NCBI RefSeq assembly: GCF_051348905.1
Contig: NW_027508062.1
Location: 1-64,000, forward strand
DNA length: 64,000 nucleotides
DNA from: Ranitomeya variabilis
Lineage: Eukaryota > Chordata > Amphibia > Anura > Dendrobatidae
Direction of reading: 5' to 3'
Position 1 is the first letter of the stretch. Each line of letters opens with the position of its first letter. Positions 60,757-64,000 of this stretch are shown piece after piece. Below the pieces are notes generated by a model that did no database searches, was not told the origin of the DNA, and saw only the letters and a list, made by a program, of their open reading frames with translations. The position numbers and the translations under genes are program-made.

Positions 60757-61469
60757 ACCGAAGCCGCTGCGCCCCGTGGGCCGCACCAAGGCCTACCACC
60801 AATACCCATTGTGGAGACAGAGCAAAAGATTGCCGCAGGGAGGACATTTTCAGAAACTCTGGAGGGAGGCCTTCTCAATGACAGTTCTGCTGTCAATGAC
60901 AGTTCTGCTGTGTATGTGTGTCTGTGTGTGAGAGACGGAGAGTGTGTGTGTCTGTCTGTCTGTCTGTCTGTGTGTGAGTGTTTGTTCAAGCTGTGCACGA
61001 CGCGTTTTGAATCTGCATAACTCCGCCTACTTTGACCACACCCTCCAGCCAGCCCCATTGTGACAGCACATGAATGTTCCGTGCTAAGATTCTATCTACT
61101 GCAGGCAGCGCACCTGGTTGGTGAAAAGCATTAGAATGCTCACACACACACAGGTGTAGATGGACAAGACAAGCCTATTCAAGATCAGCACAGGCACCAT
61201 TTTTACTTACTTTTTTTCTTTTAAAAATGCATATAATACAACGCATTGAAAAACCGGTGGTCCACAAGAGGGAGACAATGTTTCAAAAAAGAATTCCTGC
61301 GGTCAGAAATGCAGTATGTATGGCAGAACTACTCATTGAATGCTTCAATTTAAATAGCAAGTGCTGACAGACAGCAGGGGCCTAGTTTGGTAGCCGACAC
61401 AGTATATTTGCAACACTGTAAGAAAGGCCTAAATCTTAACACACCTGTTGCAGCAACCAGTAAAGACAA

Positions 61470-61505
<36 letters not shown>

Positions 61506-61719
61506 CATATTGAATGCAATGCAATGTTTGACAGACATAGGTGAAAGCAAGGCCAGGCAAGGCGCAGAAAATGTTGCAATTGGCCAGGAGAAATCAAACA
61601 AAATGCTACACTTGGCCTGAGAAAAGTGCTTCTTTGACCCTGAAATCAATTCCCATAAAGGGTTAAAAGACAACTCGCGCTGATTTCAATTCAATCTGTT
61701 TTTAGAAACTGGATCAGAG

Positions 61720-61910
61720 AAGGAGTGCACTGGTCCCGGAGATACTGCAATAACGGGTCAATGCGTGGAGTGGACAGAGCAAGCTCTTCTTCCATCTCCC
61801 TGTTCCAAAAATCCATTTAATATATGGTCCCCAAATAGGGGACGTATCAGATATTAAACTGATAAGAACAGATACTACACTTGATCTTAGCCAAAAGGCC
61901 GAGAAGCGAT
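61720..61910 (-). ncRNA. RNU2: U2 snRNA, copy 48
   Basis: Same as copy 1, with standard flanks. Confidence 0.95.
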
Positions 61911-62623
61911 ACCGAAGCCGCTGCGCCCCGTGGGCCGCACCAAGGCCTACCACCAATACCCATTGTGGAGACAGAGCAAAAGATTGCCGCAGGGAGGACA
62001 TTTTCAGAAACTCTGGAGGGAGGCCTTCTCAATGACAGTTCTGCTGTCAATGACAGTTCTGCTGTGTATGTGTGTCTGTGTGTGAGAGACGGAGAGTGTG
62101 TGTGTCTGTCTGTCTGTCTGTCTGTGTGTGAGTGTTTGTTCAAGCTGTGCACGACGCGTTTTGAATCTGCATAACTCCGCCTACTTTGACCACACCCTCC
62201 AGCCAGCCCCATTGTGACAGCACATGAATGTTCCGTGCTAAGATTCTATCTACTGCAGGCAGCGCACCTGGTTGGTGAAAAGCATTAGAATGCTCACACA
62301 CACACAGGTGTAGATGGACAAGACAAGCCTATTCAAGATCAGCACAGGCACCATTTTTACTTACTTTTTTTCTTTTAAAAATGCATATAATACAACGCAT
62401 TGAAAAACCGGTGGTCCACAAGAGGGAGACAATGTTTCAAAAAAGAATTCCTGCGGTCAGAAATGCAGTATGTATGGCAGAACTACTCATTGAATGCTTC
62501 AATTTAAATAGCAAGTGCTGACAGACAGCAGGGGCCTAGTTTGGTAGCCGACACAGTATATTTGCAACACTGTAAGAAAGGCCTAAATCTTAACACACCT
62601 GTTGCAGCAACCAGTAAAGACAA

Positions 62624-62659
<36 letters not shown>

Positions 62660-62873
62660 CATATTGAATGCAATGCAATGTTTGACAGACATAGGTGAAA
62701 GCAAGGCCAGGCAAGGCGCAGAAAATGTTGCAATTGGCCAGGAGAAATCAAACAAAATGCTACACTTGGCCTGAGAAAAGTGCTTCTTTGACCCTGAAAT
62801 CAATTCCCATAAAGGGTTAAAAGACAACTCGCGCTGATTTCAATTCAATCTGTTTTTAGAAACTGGATCAGAG

Positions 62874-63064
62874 AAGGAGTGCACTGGTCCCGGAGATACT
62901 GCAATAACGGGTCAATGCGTGGAGTGGACAGAGCAAGCTCTTCTTCCATCTCCCTGTTCCAAAAATCCATTTAATATATGGTCCCCAAATAGGGGACGTA
63001 TCAGATATTAAACTGATAAGAACAGATACTACACTTGATCTTAGCCAAAAGGCCGAGAAGCGAT
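62874..63064 (-). ncRNA. RNU2: U2 snRNA, copy 49
   Basis: Same as copy 1. It is the last gene in the window; the following 936 bp are standard spacer. Confidence 0.95.
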
Positions 63065-63777
63065 ACCGAAGCCGCTGCGCCCCGTGGGCCGCACCAAGGC
63101 CTACCACCAATACCCATTGTGGAGACAGAGCAAAAGATTGCCGCAGGGAGGACATTTTCAGAAACTCTGGAGGGAGGCCTTCTCAATGACAGTTCTGCTG
63201 TCAATGACAGTTCTGCTGTGTATGTGTGTCTGTGTGTGAGAGACGGAGAGTGTGTGTGTCTGTCTGTCTGTCTGTCTGTGTGTGAGTGTTTGTTCAAGCT
63301 GTGCACGACGCGTTTTGAATCTGCATAACTCCGCCTACTTTGACCACACCCTCCAGCCAGCCCCATTGTGACAGCACATGAATGTTCCGTGCTAAGATTC
63401 TATCTACTGCAGGCAGCGCACCTGGTTGGTGAAAAGCATTAGAATGCTCACACACACACAGGTGTAGATGGACAAGACAAGCCTATTCAAGATCAGCACA
63501 GGCACCATTTTTACTTACTTTTTTTCTTTTAAAAATGCATATAATACAACGCATTGAAAAACCGGTGGTCCACAAGAGGGAGACAATGTTTCAAAAAAGA
63601 ATTCCTGCGGTCAGAAATGCAGTATGTATGGCAGAACTACTCATTGAATGCTTCAATTTAAATAGCAAGTGCTGACAGACAGCAGGGGCCTAGTTTGGTA
63701 GCCGACACAGTATATTTGCAACACTGTAAGAAAGGCCTAAATCTTAACACACCTGTTGCAGCAACCAGTAAAGACAA

Positions 63778-63813
<36 letters not shown>

Positions 63814-64000
63814 CATATTGAATGCAATGCAATGTTTGACAGACATAGGTGAAAGCAAGGCCAGGCAAGGCGCAGAAAATGTTGCAATTGGCCAGGAGAA
63901 ATCAAACAAAATGCTACACTTGGCCTGAGAAAAGTGCTTCTTTGACCCTGAAATCAATTCCCATAAAGGGTTAAAAGACAACTCGCGCTGATTTCAATTC

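Larger units (their letters stand above)
39954..64000 (-). repeat. U2 snRNA tandem array, block 3
   Basis: Continuation of the array to the right of the large insertion: the first 35 nt of interrupted copy 29, then intact copies 30-49. The unit next to the insertion has seven TTGA repeats; the rest have eight. The window ends inside the spacer before the next U2 gene, which would start near 64028. Confidence 0.97.

Noticed and set aside
1-64000. CRISPR array or LTR element as explanation of the repeats
   Set aside because: Units are 1154 bp, contain a full snRNA gene and have no spacer diversity, LTRs or integrase-like frames.

Overview
The window is one long tandem array of U2 small nuclear RNA genes from a vertebrate genome, most likely a ray-finned fish. 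The U2 sequence is of vertebrate type, with branch-site sequence GUAGUA at nt 33-38 and an Sm site AUUUUUG at nt 99-105. The two inserted elements look like Keno, a U2-specific non-LTR retrotransposon group of the Tx1 clade known from fishes. The species cannot be named from the sequence.

Layout. The array unit is 1154 bp and every U2 gene lies on the minus strand. Units fill 1-17938, 19682-34683 and 39954-64000. Both window edges cut through a unit, so the real array is longer. I count 49 U2 loci: 47 uninterrupted and 2 interrupted (copies 16 and 29). Each unit holds a 191-bp U2 gene, a perfect-consensus 3' box 10 bp beyond its end, a distal promoter element about 255 bp upstream, and a spacer of about 960 bp with TTGA, TG/TCTG and CA microsatellites. 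Units are almost identical. The only differences I see are three one-base contractions in units 1-3 and one fewer TTGA repeat next to copies 6, 12 and 30.

Insertions. Copy 16 holds a 1743-bp element (17939-19681) and copy 29 a 5270-bp element (34684-39953). Both are in the same orientation as U2. Both have their 3' junction between U2 nt 37 and 38, inside the branch-site recognition sequence, so the host copy is destroyed. The large element has a 5' UTR, an ORF1 with three CCHC knuckles, an ORF2 with AP endonuclease, reverse transcriptase and a C-terminal CCHC motif, and an A tail. All catalytic motifs are present and the frames are open. The small element has a related 5' UTR of nearly the same length and a diverged ORF1 with the same three knuckles, but no ORF2 at all. 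It ends in a different 3' UTR and a 51-nt A tail. It resembles the ORF1-only HAL1 derivatives of mammalian L1.

Most notable points: the ORF1-only U2-targeting element; a nested RNA fold shared by the two 5' UTRs, with one clear compensatory base-pair change; and the sense-strand position of both elements 35-37 nt downstream of a U2 transcription start, which would let them use the snRNA promoter. No ordinary host protein-coding gene is visible. The many short open frames of the array are shadows of the repeated non-coding unit.
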